Assembly: GCA_022774505.1 (NCBI GenBank) | Contig: JALFLW010000069.1 | Span: 1 to 62,814, forward strand | Reading direction: 5' to 3' | Origin: Lachnospiraceae bacterium | GTDB lineage: Bacteria; Bacillota; Clostridia; Lachnospirales; Lachnospiraceae | Length of the DNA stretch: 62,814 nucleotides | In this document: in pieces, positions 52,599-60,810 of the stretch | Layout of the letters: every line of letters begins with the position of its first letter | How positions within the stretch are numbered: the stretch's first letter is position 1 | The notes under the pieces: model-generated | What the model saw: only the letters and a program-made list of their open reading frames with translations | What the model was told of the DNA's origin: nothing | The model's database searches: none | Program-made: the position numbers and the translations under genes

Positions 52599-54911
52599 TC
52601 ATACCCAGTATATTTTTATTTCATCTCCCTCATGAACCGGCGTCGTAAAATCCGATGACACTCCATTCACCAGAGTTTCCAGCCTGTTTCCCCGTGCTAC
52701 GGAGAGATCAAATGGATAAAAATCAAGTACATCCACCAGAATATATGATTTTTTGTTTTTTAATACAACCGGATCTCCATTCACCGTAACCGCCTGATCC
52801 ATTATTTCAGCTGCCGACTCCACATTCTTGCGGTCAGCTTTTTTTTCACTTTCCTTATCCTGTCCCCCGGAAACTGTCTCTTCGTCTGTTTCTCCAGCTG
52901 TTTCTTCCGCCGTTTTTTCAGACACTGCCTTCTGTCCTTCGGCTACTGCTTCAGCCTCCAGAGATTCTCCATTCTGCACTGCTTCCGGCACCTGACCATC
53001 CCCATACTCCCTGATCAGTTCGTGATAATTGGGCTCTTCCTTCTTTATTTCACAGGCGATGGAAAAATTATCATATACCTTTGTATCCATGTCAGCTATG
53101 GCATTATTGACATAAACCCTTCCCCGGCACACAATATCCATAAATTCCAGTACCTGCTCCAATGTATAATATTCCAATATCTCAACACTATCATTTTCCC
53201 TGATCTCATAATATTGTGATACCAGACTGCCATTTACCTTTACAAATCTCGGACATGTGATCAGTTTATTATTAAATACAAAATGGATCGCAGAATGATA
53301 TTCGGGAATGTCTGCCACTGACATAACTGCCGCTTTTCCGGCTGTAGATGCAATGATCTCTATCTTGTCATTCTGAGATAAGCCCGCACTCAATGCACTG
53401 TCTCTGCCATTTAATTTCACAACAGCAGAATCACCTGATTCACCACGGCGCATCCTCATCTCACCATTTACGGTATATGTCAATGCCTGTCCCCTCTTCG
53501 GGAAGAGATCCTCATTAGGATAACCAAACTGCATTGCCGCATCGACCACGGTCAGTTTACTATTATCATATAACTTGATCCGCTCTCCATTCAAGGTTAC
53601 AAATATAAAATTATTTTTTTGCTCATAATAATTCAGACAGATTCCCACAGGGGTAACCAGCAAAGAATCTACCTTGATGTCCTTTTGCAGAAATTCTATC
53701 TGCCCCATCACCTCTGATCCTCGCAGTGCCACTCTCTCCGTCGGAAGATCCAATGCCGCTGCCAGATGTTCCTCAAATCCCTTCATCTTTCCGCCGCCAC
53801 CTACAACAAAGACAGCACTGACACTCTTGCCACCGTTGAGTTCTCTGATCCTGTCTGCCACCTTATCGGTGATTTCTTTTACAACAGGCTCTGCAGCTGA
53901 CATGATCTCTTCTGACGAAATCTTGTGGGATAGTCCCATAATATCATGTACCGTGACCTGTTTTCTTGACGTACTCTGACATTTCATTTTTTCTGCTTCA
54001 CTAAAATCCAGCAGATATTTTCTTGCCAGTGCCTCTGTTATCTCATCTCCTGCCGCCGGAATCATGCCATAGGCAATAATGCTCCCATCATTTGTAATGG
54101 AAATATCTGATGTCCCTGCTCCCACATCTACCAATGCAATATTAAGCAGACGAAATTTTTCCGGAATAGCCACATTCATGGCTGCGATCGGCTCCAATGT
54201 GAGATTGGCTACATAAAGACCTGCTTTCTCCACAGCAGCATAAAGACCATCTACCACCTCGTCCGGAAGAAATGTCGCAATCAGCTCTGTCCGGATAGAA
54301 TTTGCTTTATGCCCCTCAAGATTCGTAATAGGATAATCATTCTGATAATAGCGGATCACCGAATATCCTACACAATAAAAATGAATATCCTCTTTTTGCT
54401 GTTCCTGCCGCAAAAGCTCGTAAGCATTTTCTACCCCGAGCATATCCAGCGAATATATATGTTCATTGGTGACTACCGTTTCATAATTAAAATCGACTCT
54501 CGCCTCTGCCACTACCGTCTTTAATACCCTGCCGGCAGCCGCAATACAAACATCTGTCAATTTACGACCGGTCAGCTTCTCCAGCTTCTGCTTCACGATC
54601 AAAATCGTATCTGCCACCGCCTGTATATCATGAATCTGTCCATCAAGCATTGCCCTTGTCTCATGCTCTACTGACACCTGAGCGACAACGACAAATCTCC
54701 CTGTTGGCGTCCGATAGCCGACAGTTCCTACAATGCTCCTCGTACCGATATCCAGTCCAAACACCAGCGGCTCCGTGATCTTCTTTACAATAGAAGCCAG
54801 ATTTATGCTGTTTCCCGCTTTCTTTCTGCCGGCAGAACTACCTTTTTTCGCTCTGCTTTTTCCGGCAGTACCTTTCCCTGTACGGGCTGATCTATTCTCT
54901 GTTTCTGCCAT
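52599..54911 (-). CDS. FtsA-like cell division/pilus ATPase with long C-terminal extension
   Basis: 770 residues. A basic Ala/Lys/Ser-rich N-terminus (1-40) is followed by an ASKHA fold (about 50-400): VFGLDIGTRSIVGTVGYR, the FtsA-type 1C region, VDVGAGTSDISI and VVGGGGKMKGF. From about 420 on there are several beta-grasp-like repeats (YTVNGEMRMRRGES, FVFNNKLITCPRFVKVNGSLV), then an acidic Glu/Ala linker (about 650-700) and a final YPFDLSVARGNRLETLVNG domain. Classical FtsA is about 420 residues. Membrane-linked division or envelope role inferred. Confidence 0.85.
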   Translation of the reverse strand: MAETENRSARTGKGTAGKSRAKKGSSAGRKKAGNSINLASIVKKITEPLVFGLDIGTRSIVGTVGYRTPTGRFVVVAQVSVEHETRAMLDGQIHDIQAVADTILIVKQKLEKLTGRKLTDVCIAAAGRVLKTVVAEARVDFNYETVVTNEHIYSLDMLGVENAYELLRQEQQKEDIHFYCVGYSVIRYYQNDYPITNLEGHKANSIRTELIATFLPDEVVDGLYAAVEKAGLYVANLTLEPIAAMNVAIPEKFRLLNIALVDVGAGTSDISITNDGSIIAYGMIPAAGDEITEALARKYLLDFSEAEKMKCQSTSRKQVTVHDIMGLSHKISSEEIMSAAEPVVKEITDKVADRIRELNGGKSVSAVFVVGGGGKMKGFEEHLAAALDLPTERVALRGSEVMGQIEFLQKDIKVDSLLVTPVGICLNYYEQKNNFIFVTLNGERIKLYDNSKLTVVDAAMQFGYPNEDLFPKRGQALTYTVNGEMRMRRGESGDSAVVKLNGRDSALSAGLSQNDKIEIIASTAGKAAVMSVADIPEYHSAIHFVFNNKLITCPRFVKVNGSLVSQYYEIRENDSVEILEYYTLEQVLEFMDIVCRGRVYVNNAIADMDTKVYDNFSIACEIKKEEPNYHELIREYGDGQVPEAVQNGESLEAEAVAEGQKAVSEKTAEETAGETDEETVSGGQDKESEKKADRKNVESAAEIMDQAVTVNGDPVVLKNKKSYILVDVLDFYPFDLSVARGNRLETLVNGVSSDFTTPVHEGDEIKIYWV

Positions 54912-55168
54912 CGACCTGCGTTTCTCCTTTCCTATCGATACGTGATTGATTTTTCACATTCTGCTTCGCAGAAATTTGACTTATTAATCTGCCCCGAAAA
55001 ACAAATGCCAGCTTGGCTGTCGCTTGTTTTTTCACAGCTCCTTATATCATACCATAAAAAGAATAATACGGTCAATAAAATAGAGGAGCCACTGATAAAT
55101 ACAGCAGCTCCCCATATATAATAGAGAAAAGAGTAAGCTTAAACCTTACAGACATTTCCTATCTTTCA
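54912..55168. other. 257-base gap upstream of the FtsA-like gene
   Basis: Holds a short TTCTGC-TTC-GCAGAA hairpin near 54960, a stem GCCA/TGGC in an A/T-flanked context near 55009 and the terminator at 55083-55113. No gene is seen. Confidence 0.5.
55083..55113 (-). terminator. Probable terminator of the small secreted-protein gene
   Basis: Minus strand GGGGAGC pairs with GCTCCTC, extended by GCTG/CAGT, then TATTTTATTG. Confidence 0.6.
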
Positions 55169-55723
55169 TTATTTGATCGTAAGCTTGAATGATACAGAAA
55201 TGCTCTTTTTGAATTTGAATTTCTTACCATAGCTTGCAGGATAAGTAGAAGTCTTGTCACCGTTTGCCTTATTTCCTACTCTGTTGTAAATAGAAATACG
55301 ATACTTATTCGGATCCTCTTTCTTCTCAAGCTGACCTGTTGCAACTGCCTTCATTCCTGAAACAGTCTTTCCATCACATTTAACAGAAACACCGGAAACC
55401 TTGATCTTCTTTGCTTTGTGATCCTTGAGGATATTCTTGATATCTACATAGAATACCTGAGCAGCCTGATTCTTAGATTTCTTGTTCTTGAGAGTAACAG
55501 TGTAAGAAGCTGTACCTTTCTTATTCTTTACTTTAACAGCAGTTTTGTTGGTATCCTTAGAGGAATCATTTCCACCTGTCCAATCCCATTTTACATCAGC
55601 ATAACCCATAACTGCCTTGTAGCTGGATGCTGCACTTGCCTTTGTTCCTGAGTATGCTACTCCTGAAACAGCAACAGCTGTTGCTAATGCTACTGAAAAT
55701 ACTCTCTTGCTTGTTCTTCTCAT
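55169..55723 (-). CDS. Small secreted Lys-rich beta protein of unknown function
   Basis: 184 residues. Signal peptide residues 1-32 (MRRTSKR, ALATAVAVSGVAYSG, KASAAS). The mature part alternates strands with Lys-rich loops (TASYTVTLKNKK, KIKVSGVSVKCDGKTVSGMK) and ends SISVSFKLTIK, which suggests a jelly-roll or carbohydrate-binding-like fold. The mature N-terminus resembles that of the protein at 1-364. A strong promoter and SD CAGGAGGATG suggest high expression. No anchor. Confidence 0.75.
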   Translation of the reverse strand: MRRTSKRVFSVALATAVAVSGVAYSGTKASAASSYKAVMGYADVKWDWTGGNDSSKDTNKTAVKVKNKKGTASYTVTLKNKKSKNQAAQVFYVDIKNILKDHKAKKIKVSGVSVKCDGKTVSGMKAVATGQLEKKEDPNKYRISIYNRVGNKANGDKTSTYPASYGKKFKFKKSISVSFKLTIK

Positions 55724-55826
55724 TGTATCATCCTCCTGATTAATTGATAATATTGATAATTGTTTATGATGTACATTGAATTATCCCGAACAGAATATCC
55801 AAATTGCACATCCAATTTCTGTAATT

Positions 55827-55855
55827 ATTGTATCGCTTGTGTGACATTTTGTCAA
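55827..55855 (-). promoter_or_regulatory. Strong sigma-A promoter of the small secreted-protein gene
   Basis: Minus strand TTGACA (55850-55855), 17 bases, TACAAT (55827-55832), leaving a 5' leader of about 100 bases. Confidence 0.8.
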
Positions 55856-55893
55856 CTTTTTCTGAGGTTTTTTTATATTTTTGTATATTTTCA

Positions 55894-57267
55894 CTATTCT
55901 ACAACTTTAGTCTGGCATTTTTCTCCGAGAGTCCTATTTCTAACAATATGATATGCGATCATCATCACAACTCCCGTGATAACCCAGGATATCGGATAAA
56001 TGATCATCAATACCCTGAAATCATGATATACCCGGCAAACTGTCGAAATCCATATAAGCCTCAGCACACAGGAACCTATACAGGTGATCACAGCCGGGAC
56101 CAGAGAATGTCCCATCCCCCTCATTGCTCCTGCACTGATCTCATAAACCGATGTCAGCAGCTCTAATGTCGTAGCTATCGTAATACGTTGGACTGCGAAG
56201 GCATAAACTGCGGCATCATTTGTATACAAGTGTAGAAAAAAATCTCTTTCCAATACAAAGACCGCAGACAAAAGACCACAGAATAACAGCGAAAATATCA
56301 TTGATACATAAAACACCTTATTGCACCTTTTATATTGTCCCGCACCATAGTTCTGGCTCGTGAAAGTAACCGCTGCCTGTGCAAAAGCATTAACCATGAA
56401 ATACGAAAAAAATTCAAAATTCAGTGCTGCAGCAGAGCCTGCTATTGCATTCGAGCCAAAACTGTTGATAGCACTCTGGATACAGACATTTGCAATAGAA
56501 AACATCATTCCCTGAAGTCCTGCCGGAATACCTATCACAAGTATTTTCTTCAATTCCCTGGATGATATTGCAAGCTTTTTCCATTCCAGGCGGATAGGCT
56601 CCTGTTCATGGAGAAGTATCCCTATTACAATGCCGGAACTGACAATATTTGAAATAACCGTTGCGATACCGACGCCGGCTACCCCCAGATGAAACACGAT
56701 CACCAATACCAGATTCAGGATGGTATTTACAATACCTGCCACGATAAGTGCATACAGAGGTCTCCTGCTGTCTCCGGTACTTCGCAGGATTGATGAACCG
56801 AAATCATAGAGCATGATAAATGGCATCCCCAAAAGATAGATACGCAGATACAGGACCGCAAGATCAATAACGTCTGCCGGTGTCCCCATCAGAAGCAGCA
56901 CCGGTCTTGCTATGATCTGCCCACCGATCATGACAAAGAAACCACTGGCAACCGCCACCAAAACCGCCGTATGTACCGCCGCATGAATACTCTTTTCGGC
57001 TTTCTGTCCTATATAATGAGCAATCACAACATTTGATCCCAGGGATATCCCTATAAACAGGTTGATCATCAGGGATATCAGTGAACTGTTGCTCCCCACG
57101 GCAGCCAAAGCCTGACTGCTGGCAAACTTTCCCACTACCGCTGTATCAACCGAATTAAAAAGCTGTTGTAAAATACTGCTTGCTGCAAGAGGAAGAGCAA
57201 AAATAAGTATCTTATCCCAGAGTATTCCTTTCGTCATATCCATTGTATTTTTGTTTGATCTTTTCAT
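55894..57267 (-). CDS. MATE family efflux transporter
   Basis: 457 residues, 12 predicted membrane helices. It begins with a short polar tail, then ILIFALPLAASSILQQLFNSVDTAVVGKFA, the MATE N-lobe signature. GMPFIMLYDFGSSILRSTGDSRRPL and AITVTFTSQNYGAGQYKR-like segments (here AAVTFTSQNYGAGQYKR) mark the repeat. It exports drugs or metabolites using Na+ or H+. SD GGCGG. Monocistronic. Confidence 0.95.
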   Translation of the reverse strand: MKRSNKNTMDMTKGILWDKILIFALPLAASSILQQLFNSVDTAVVGKFASSQALAAVGSNSSLISLMINLFIGISLGSNVVIAHYIGQKAEKSIHAAVHTAVLVAVASGFFVMIGGQIIARPVLLLMGTPADVIDLAVLYLRIYLLGMPFIMLYDFGSSILRSTGDSRRPLYALIVAGIVNTILNLVLVIVFHLGVAGVGIATVISNIVSSGIVIGILLHEQEPIRLEWKKLAISSRELKKILVIGIPAGLQGMMFSIANVCIQSAINSFGSNAIAGSAAALNFEFFSYFMVNAFAQAAVTFTSQNYGAGQYKRCNKVFYVSMIFSLLFCGLLSAVFVLERDFFLHLYTNDAAVYAFAVQRITIATTLELLTSVYEISAGAMRGMGHSLVPAVITCIGSCVLRLIWISTVCRVYHDFRVLMIIYPISWVITGVVMMIAYHIVRNRTLGEKCQTKVVE

Positions 57268-57405
57268 TATAACCGCCCTGCCTTTCCTGTATCAGCTCTA
57301 TTGTAGTTCCTCTCTCCTCTTTCTCAAGATTATGTTTCTTATAAGCAGAGTAAAGCAGGCAGGTTCCTCTTTCCCTTTGCAAAATACTTACGGCTCACTG
57401 CCCCC

Positions 57406-58185
57406 CTATCTGCTCAATGCCGAAAAGGACATGACAACTATTCCAAGTATCACTAGGATCACACCTGTGACACGGTTCAACGTCGCCGGGGCTGCCTTAT
57501 TGGCAAATATTGCAGCTATCCTTGCCCACAAAAAAGTAAACAGTACACACAAGATCCAAACTCTCACATCCGGCAGGCCGCCAATGGCAAAATGTGAGCC
57601 TGCACCGGTCAGAGCAGTAAATGTCATGATAAATACGCTTGTCCCGACTGCTGTCTTCAACTCATACCCCAGTACAGAGGTCAGGATCAAAAGCATCATC
57701 ATTCCGCCTCCGGCCCCAACAAATCCGCAGATAAATCCGATCACACTCCCACAAAGCACTGATTGAAGGGCCCGCTTTGATGACGATACTTTCTGCATGC
57801 TTTCCTTTGTCGTCATCACCGGACGGACAATAAATTTAACACCCAGCAGACATGTCATAAATACAGAAAAATTCCCCATTGCTGCTGCCGGCACCAGACT
57901 GGACACATAACTTCCGATCACGGTAAATATCAGTACACTTACCATCATGATCAACCCATTGCGGATATCTAAATTTTTATTTTTGCCATAGATATATGCG
58001 GAAACAGCACTGGCCAGCACGTCAGAAGAAAGAGCCACCCCTACTGCCAGATAAGGCTCCATACCCAAAAAGGTGATCAGCATAGGACTGATCACCGCAG
58101 CAGCACTCATGCCGGCAAATCCGGTGCCGAGTCCGGCACCCATACCGGCAAAAAAAGTAACTAAAAGAACAATTAATATATGCAT
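57406..58185 (-). CDS. TauE/SafE family permease (sulfite/organosulfonate exporter-like)
   Basis: 259 residues, about eight membrane helices. TauE/SafE repeats: FFAGMGAGLGTGFAGMSAAAVISPMLITFLGMEPYLAVGVAL and GFICGFVGAGGGMMMLLIL with TSVFIMTFTAL. Its ATG directly follows the aldolase stop (TAAATG), so the two are coupled. A substrate of this permease linked to the aldolase pathway is a reasonable guess but is not shown by sequence. Confidence 0.92.
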   Translation of the reverse strand: MHILIVLLVTFFAGMGAGLGTGFAGMSAAAVISPMLITFLGMEPYLAVGVALSSDVLASAVSAYIYGKNKNLDIRNGLIMMVSVLIFTVIGSYVSSLVPAAAMGNFSVFMTCLLGVKFIVRPVMTTKESMQKVSSSKRALQSVLCGSVIGFICGFVGAGGGMMMLLILTSVLGYELKTAVGTSVFIMTFTALTGAGSHFAIGGLPDVRVWILCVLFTFLWARIAAIFANKAAPATLNRVTGVILVILGIVVMSFSALSR

Positions 58186-58872
58186 TTATCCAAAATACCC
58201 CTGTGATTTTTCACCATCCTCTTTCTTCTGGCCATACGTCTTATAATGCTCGATCACATCTGCCATCTGCTCATCAGAAAGTACATTTGGTGTAGAAATT
58301 GCCATCGCACGCCACTCAACCTGTGCACACCATTCACAGGTCATCGCTACCGCAAAAGCCTTTTCCAGAGAATCACCATATGCAACCATACCATGATTTG
58401 CCATCAGAAGAGCCTTACTCTCTGTTCCTCTGAGACACTGGCGGACCGCATCAGCCAGCTCCGGGGTTCCATATGTAAAATAAGGAACTGTCGGTACTGT
58501 TGCCACACCTGTATCCGCAATCGCATAGTGGGTAGATTTCAGATCAACCCCTGCACAGGCAAGTGTTGTACAATACATGGAATGTGCATGAACAACCGCA
58601 CGGGCATCCGGTTTTTCTAAATAAAAGGCTGCATGAAGCCCATTCTCGCTGGACGGTTTTCTCTTTCCGTCTACCACATTGCCCTTCAGATCCATCACAA
58701 CTACATCCTCCGGTGTAGTCTGTGCATAAGGAATGCCCGATGGACTGATTGCCATATATCCTGTCTCAGGATCATACATGCTGATATTTCCTGCCGTTCC
58801 AATGGTAAGGCCTGACGAAATAAGCTGATTACCATAATCTACGATTTTCTTTCTGATCTCTTCTAATAACAT
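58186..58872 (-). CDS. Class II aldolase (L-fuculose-phosphate aldolase-like)
   Basis: 228 residues from ATG 58872; ATG 58881 is poorly spaced from the SD AAAGGA. It contains LISSGLTIGTAGNISMYDPETGYMAISPSG, SSENGLHAAFYLEKPDARAVVHAHSMYCTTLA with the zinc His pair and the acidic residue, and LLMANHGMVAYG with the third His. It cleaves a sugar phosphate to DHAP and a lactaldehyde-type product; exact substrate (fuculose, rhamnulose, ribulose phosphate) is not certain. Confidence 0.92.
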   Translation of the reverse strand: MLLEEIRKKIVDYGNQLISSGLTIGTAGNISMYDPETGYMAISPSGIPYAQTTPEDVVVMDLKGNVVDGKRKPSSENGLHAAFYLEKPDARAVVHAHSMYCTTLACAGVDLKSTHYAIADTGVATVPTVPYFTYGTPELADAVRQCLRGTESKALLMANHGMVAYGDSLEKAFAVAMTCEWCAQVEWRAMAISTPNVLSDEQMADVIEHYKTYGQKKEDGEKSQGYFG

Positions 58873-59089
58873 AACATCCATATCCTTTTCTAAATATTTG
58901 TCAGTACATCACCATATGCACTGCTTTTTCATTCTAACATACCGGACAGGATTTCTCTATAGGCAATTTAAGATTTCCTCGCAGAGCTCCACCTCTTTCC
59001 CCCGCCTTCTGTACTTGCTTTTTCCCGCCCTATTCGCCAGAACAAAGGAAATAAACTCCGGACAGCCCGGACTGCATAAAAAATCAGTT

Positions 59090-59124
59090 GATTGTCAACT
59101 ATTTTTAGCAACAAGTTGACAATC
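59090..59124 (+). promoter_or_regulatory. BirA-type biotin operator upstream of bioB
   Basis: GATTGTCAAC (59090-59099), 15-base spacer, GTTGACAATC (59115-59124): perfect 10-bp inverted repeat. This matches the known BirA box arrangement (TTGT-AAC, about 15, GTT-ACAA). It overlaps the -35 box, so biotin-loaded BirA would block bioB transcription. Confidence 0.85.
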
Positions 59125-59145
59125 CTTATTTTATTGTGTTACATT
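59116..59145 (+). promoter_or_regulatory. Promoter of bioB with extended -10
   Basis: TTGACA (59116-59121), 18 bases, TACATT (59140-59145) preceded by TGT. The -35 lies inside the right arm of the BirA operator. Confidence 0.65.
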
Positions 59146-59181
59146 GATTAGTATACAAAATGATAAGGAAGGTATTTCGCC

Positions 59182-60153
59182 ATGAAATTAACACTCGATA
59201 ACGGGGAAGATCCTGTTCTTTCCAGAGAAGAAGCAATTGCCGTTTTAAACACGCCTGATGAGAAGCTTGACGAATTGATCGAGCTTGCAAAAGGGTTACG
59301 CTTTAAATACAAAGGAAACCGTGTAAGTATACATATCCTCACAAATGCCCGCAGTGGAAACTGCTCTCAGGATTGTGCTTATTGTGCACAGTCATGCCGT
59401 TCTAAGGCTGACATTGAAAAATACAAATGGGTAGATGAAGAAAAGCTGTATCAGAATAATGATTTCGTCAATGAACATCATCTCTCAAGACACTGTATCG
59501 GTCTCAGTGGTATGAAATTCACCGATCAGGAAATCGAGGAGCTTGCACGGCGTATCCGTAAAATGAAGGAACACGGCACACATCTTTGCTGCTCTATTGG
59601 ATTCCTGACAGAAAAACAGGCGATCATGCTTAAGGAAGCCGGTCTTGACCGCATTAATCACAATCTGAACAGCAGCCGTGCATATTACCATAACATCTGC
59701 TCTACCCATACCTTTGAGCAGCGCGTAGACAATATTCATATGCTGCAGCGGCTTGGATTTGAGATCTGCAGCGGTGGCATCGTCGGAATGGGGGAGAGCA
59801 AAGAAGACATCGTTGATATGCTGCTCGAATTAAGAGAGATCCAGCCTGAAGCACTTCCGATAAATTTCCTGCTGCCAATCGAAGGAACTCCTCTTGAAAA
59901 TGCTGATACCTCCCAATTAACGACACAGTATTGTATAAAAGTTCTTTGTCTGGCAAGACTTCTCGTACCAAGATCAGACATCCGCTGTGCAGCCGGCCGG
60001 GAAGTTTATTTCAAAGGACAGGAAAAAATGCTGCTAAATGTCGTCGACTCCATCTTTGCCTCCGGTTATCTGACCGCAGGCGGCCAGGGGATCAAAGACA
60101 CGATCCGGACCATTACCGATGCCGGATTCACCTACGAGATCGAATCCGCATAA
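59182..60153 (+). CDS. bioB: Biotin synthase (radical SAM)
   Basis: 323 residues, usual length. It inserts sulfur into dethiobiotin. Radical SAM C-x3-C-x2-C at NCSQDCAYCAQSC (about residues 57-66), GMGESKEDIVDML, NFLLPIEGTPLE and the [2Fe-2S] residues including AAGREVYF are present. SD AAGGAAGG. No other bio genes are adjacent, so it probably salvages dethiobiotin or completes a pathway encoded elsewhere. Controlled by the operator above; ends at a hairpin terminator. Confidence 0.96.
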   Translation: MKLTLDNGEDPVLSREEAIAVLNTPDEKLDELIELAKGLRFKYKGNRVSIHILTNARSGNCSQDCAYCAQSCRSKADIEKYKWVDEEKLYQNNDFVNEHHLSRHCIGLSGMKFTDQEIEELARRIRKMKEHGTHLCCSIGFLTEKQAIMLKEAGLDRINHNLNSSRAYYHNICSTHTFEQRVDNIHMLQRLGFEICSGGIVGMGESKEDIVDMLLELREIQPEALPINFLLPIEGTPLENADTSQLTTQYCIKVLCLARLLVPRSDIRCAAGREVYFKGQEKMLLNVVDSIFASGYLTAGGQGIKDTIRTITDAGFTYEIESA

Positions 60154-60175
60154 TTCCCTGTATCTCTAAACAATG

Positions 60176-60216
60176 TTTGATGAACGCATCCTCCCGTATT
60201 CATCAAGAGTTATTTT
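60176..60216 (+). terminator. Intrinsic terminator of bioB
   Basis: TTGATGAA/TTCATCAA stem, followed by GAGTTATTTTTTC. It reaches into the 3' end of the DUF1848 remnant. Confidence 0.75.
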
Positions 60217-60680
60217 TTCACAGGAGGCAAATAACTAAAGAGATTAAATTGGTGATCAATCCAGCTTTCCTGCTTTGCTTCATGAATAACATCCCCAGGC
60301 ATACTTTCACCAAGCAGGAATGGAGACATTGGATTATGTTTTTTCATATTTTCTTTTACTAACCTGGTATTTGAATTAGCATAGCAATATTCACACAGGT
60401 GTCCACAGGTATCGTACGCTCCGATATCCACTCCCAGCAGACAGGCACACTGTCCATTTCTCTGATTTGTTTTCCTTTTCGGTACATCAAGAGGAACATG
60501 GAGTGCTGTTTCAAATGTATTTACCGTCATACAGCCGGAACAATCAGCACCATAAAGAGTTAACTCATCCCCTTCTGCACAAGGCCTGATCGTCATACCC
60601 AATTTTCCTGCTATCTTTATAAATTCTTTTCCAAGCGTAATTCTGTCCTTTTTTGATACTTCTCTGAACTGCTCCCTTTT
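60210..60680 (-). pseudogene. DUF1848 protein remnant, 5' part missing
   Basis: The frame is open from 60680 (after an in-frame TAG at 60681-60683) to 60210, with the first ATG only at 60602. It encodes the C-terminal half of a DUF1848 protein: GKEFIKIAGKLGMTIRPCAEG, then DCSGC, QCACLLGVDIGAYDTCGHLCEYCYAN and the MSPFLLGE end. Intact members are about 300 residues. No start or SD is seen and the preceding bases are unrelated, so the gene was cut, probably by the rearrangement that placed the permease next to it. Confidence 0.8.
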
Positions 60681-60692
60681 CTATGCAAAAAA

Positions 60693-60725
60693 TAACTGCC
60701 AGACCTCGAAAGAAGCTGGCAGTGG
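60693..60725 (-). terminator. Intrinsic terminator of the FtsX-like permease gene
   Basis: Minus strand CTGCCAG/CTGGCAG stem with TTC/GA extension, then TTATTTTTT. Confidence 0.75.
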
Positions 60726-60810
60726 GTGTAAAATATTAGCATCAGGCAGAGGGGCTGATCAAAGCAAAATAAATCGCCTGATTACTACCTTAAGTAAAAC
60801 TATCGCCTTG

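Larger units (their letters stand above)
58873..59181. other. About 300-base divergent intergenic region with the BirA operator
   Basis: Between the aldolase and bioB. The aldolase promoter should lie at 58880-58960 but no clear boxes stand out. The bioB operator and promoter are listed separately. Confidence 0.5.

Noticed and set aside
60210-60602. 130-codon DUF1848 frame as an intact small gene
   Set aside because: The family sequence continues upstream of the only ATG and no SD is present, so it is a truncated remnant.
60696-60722. Hairpin near 60700 as part of a small RNA
   Set aside because: It is followed by a T-tract on the minus strand and fits a plain terminator of the permease gene.
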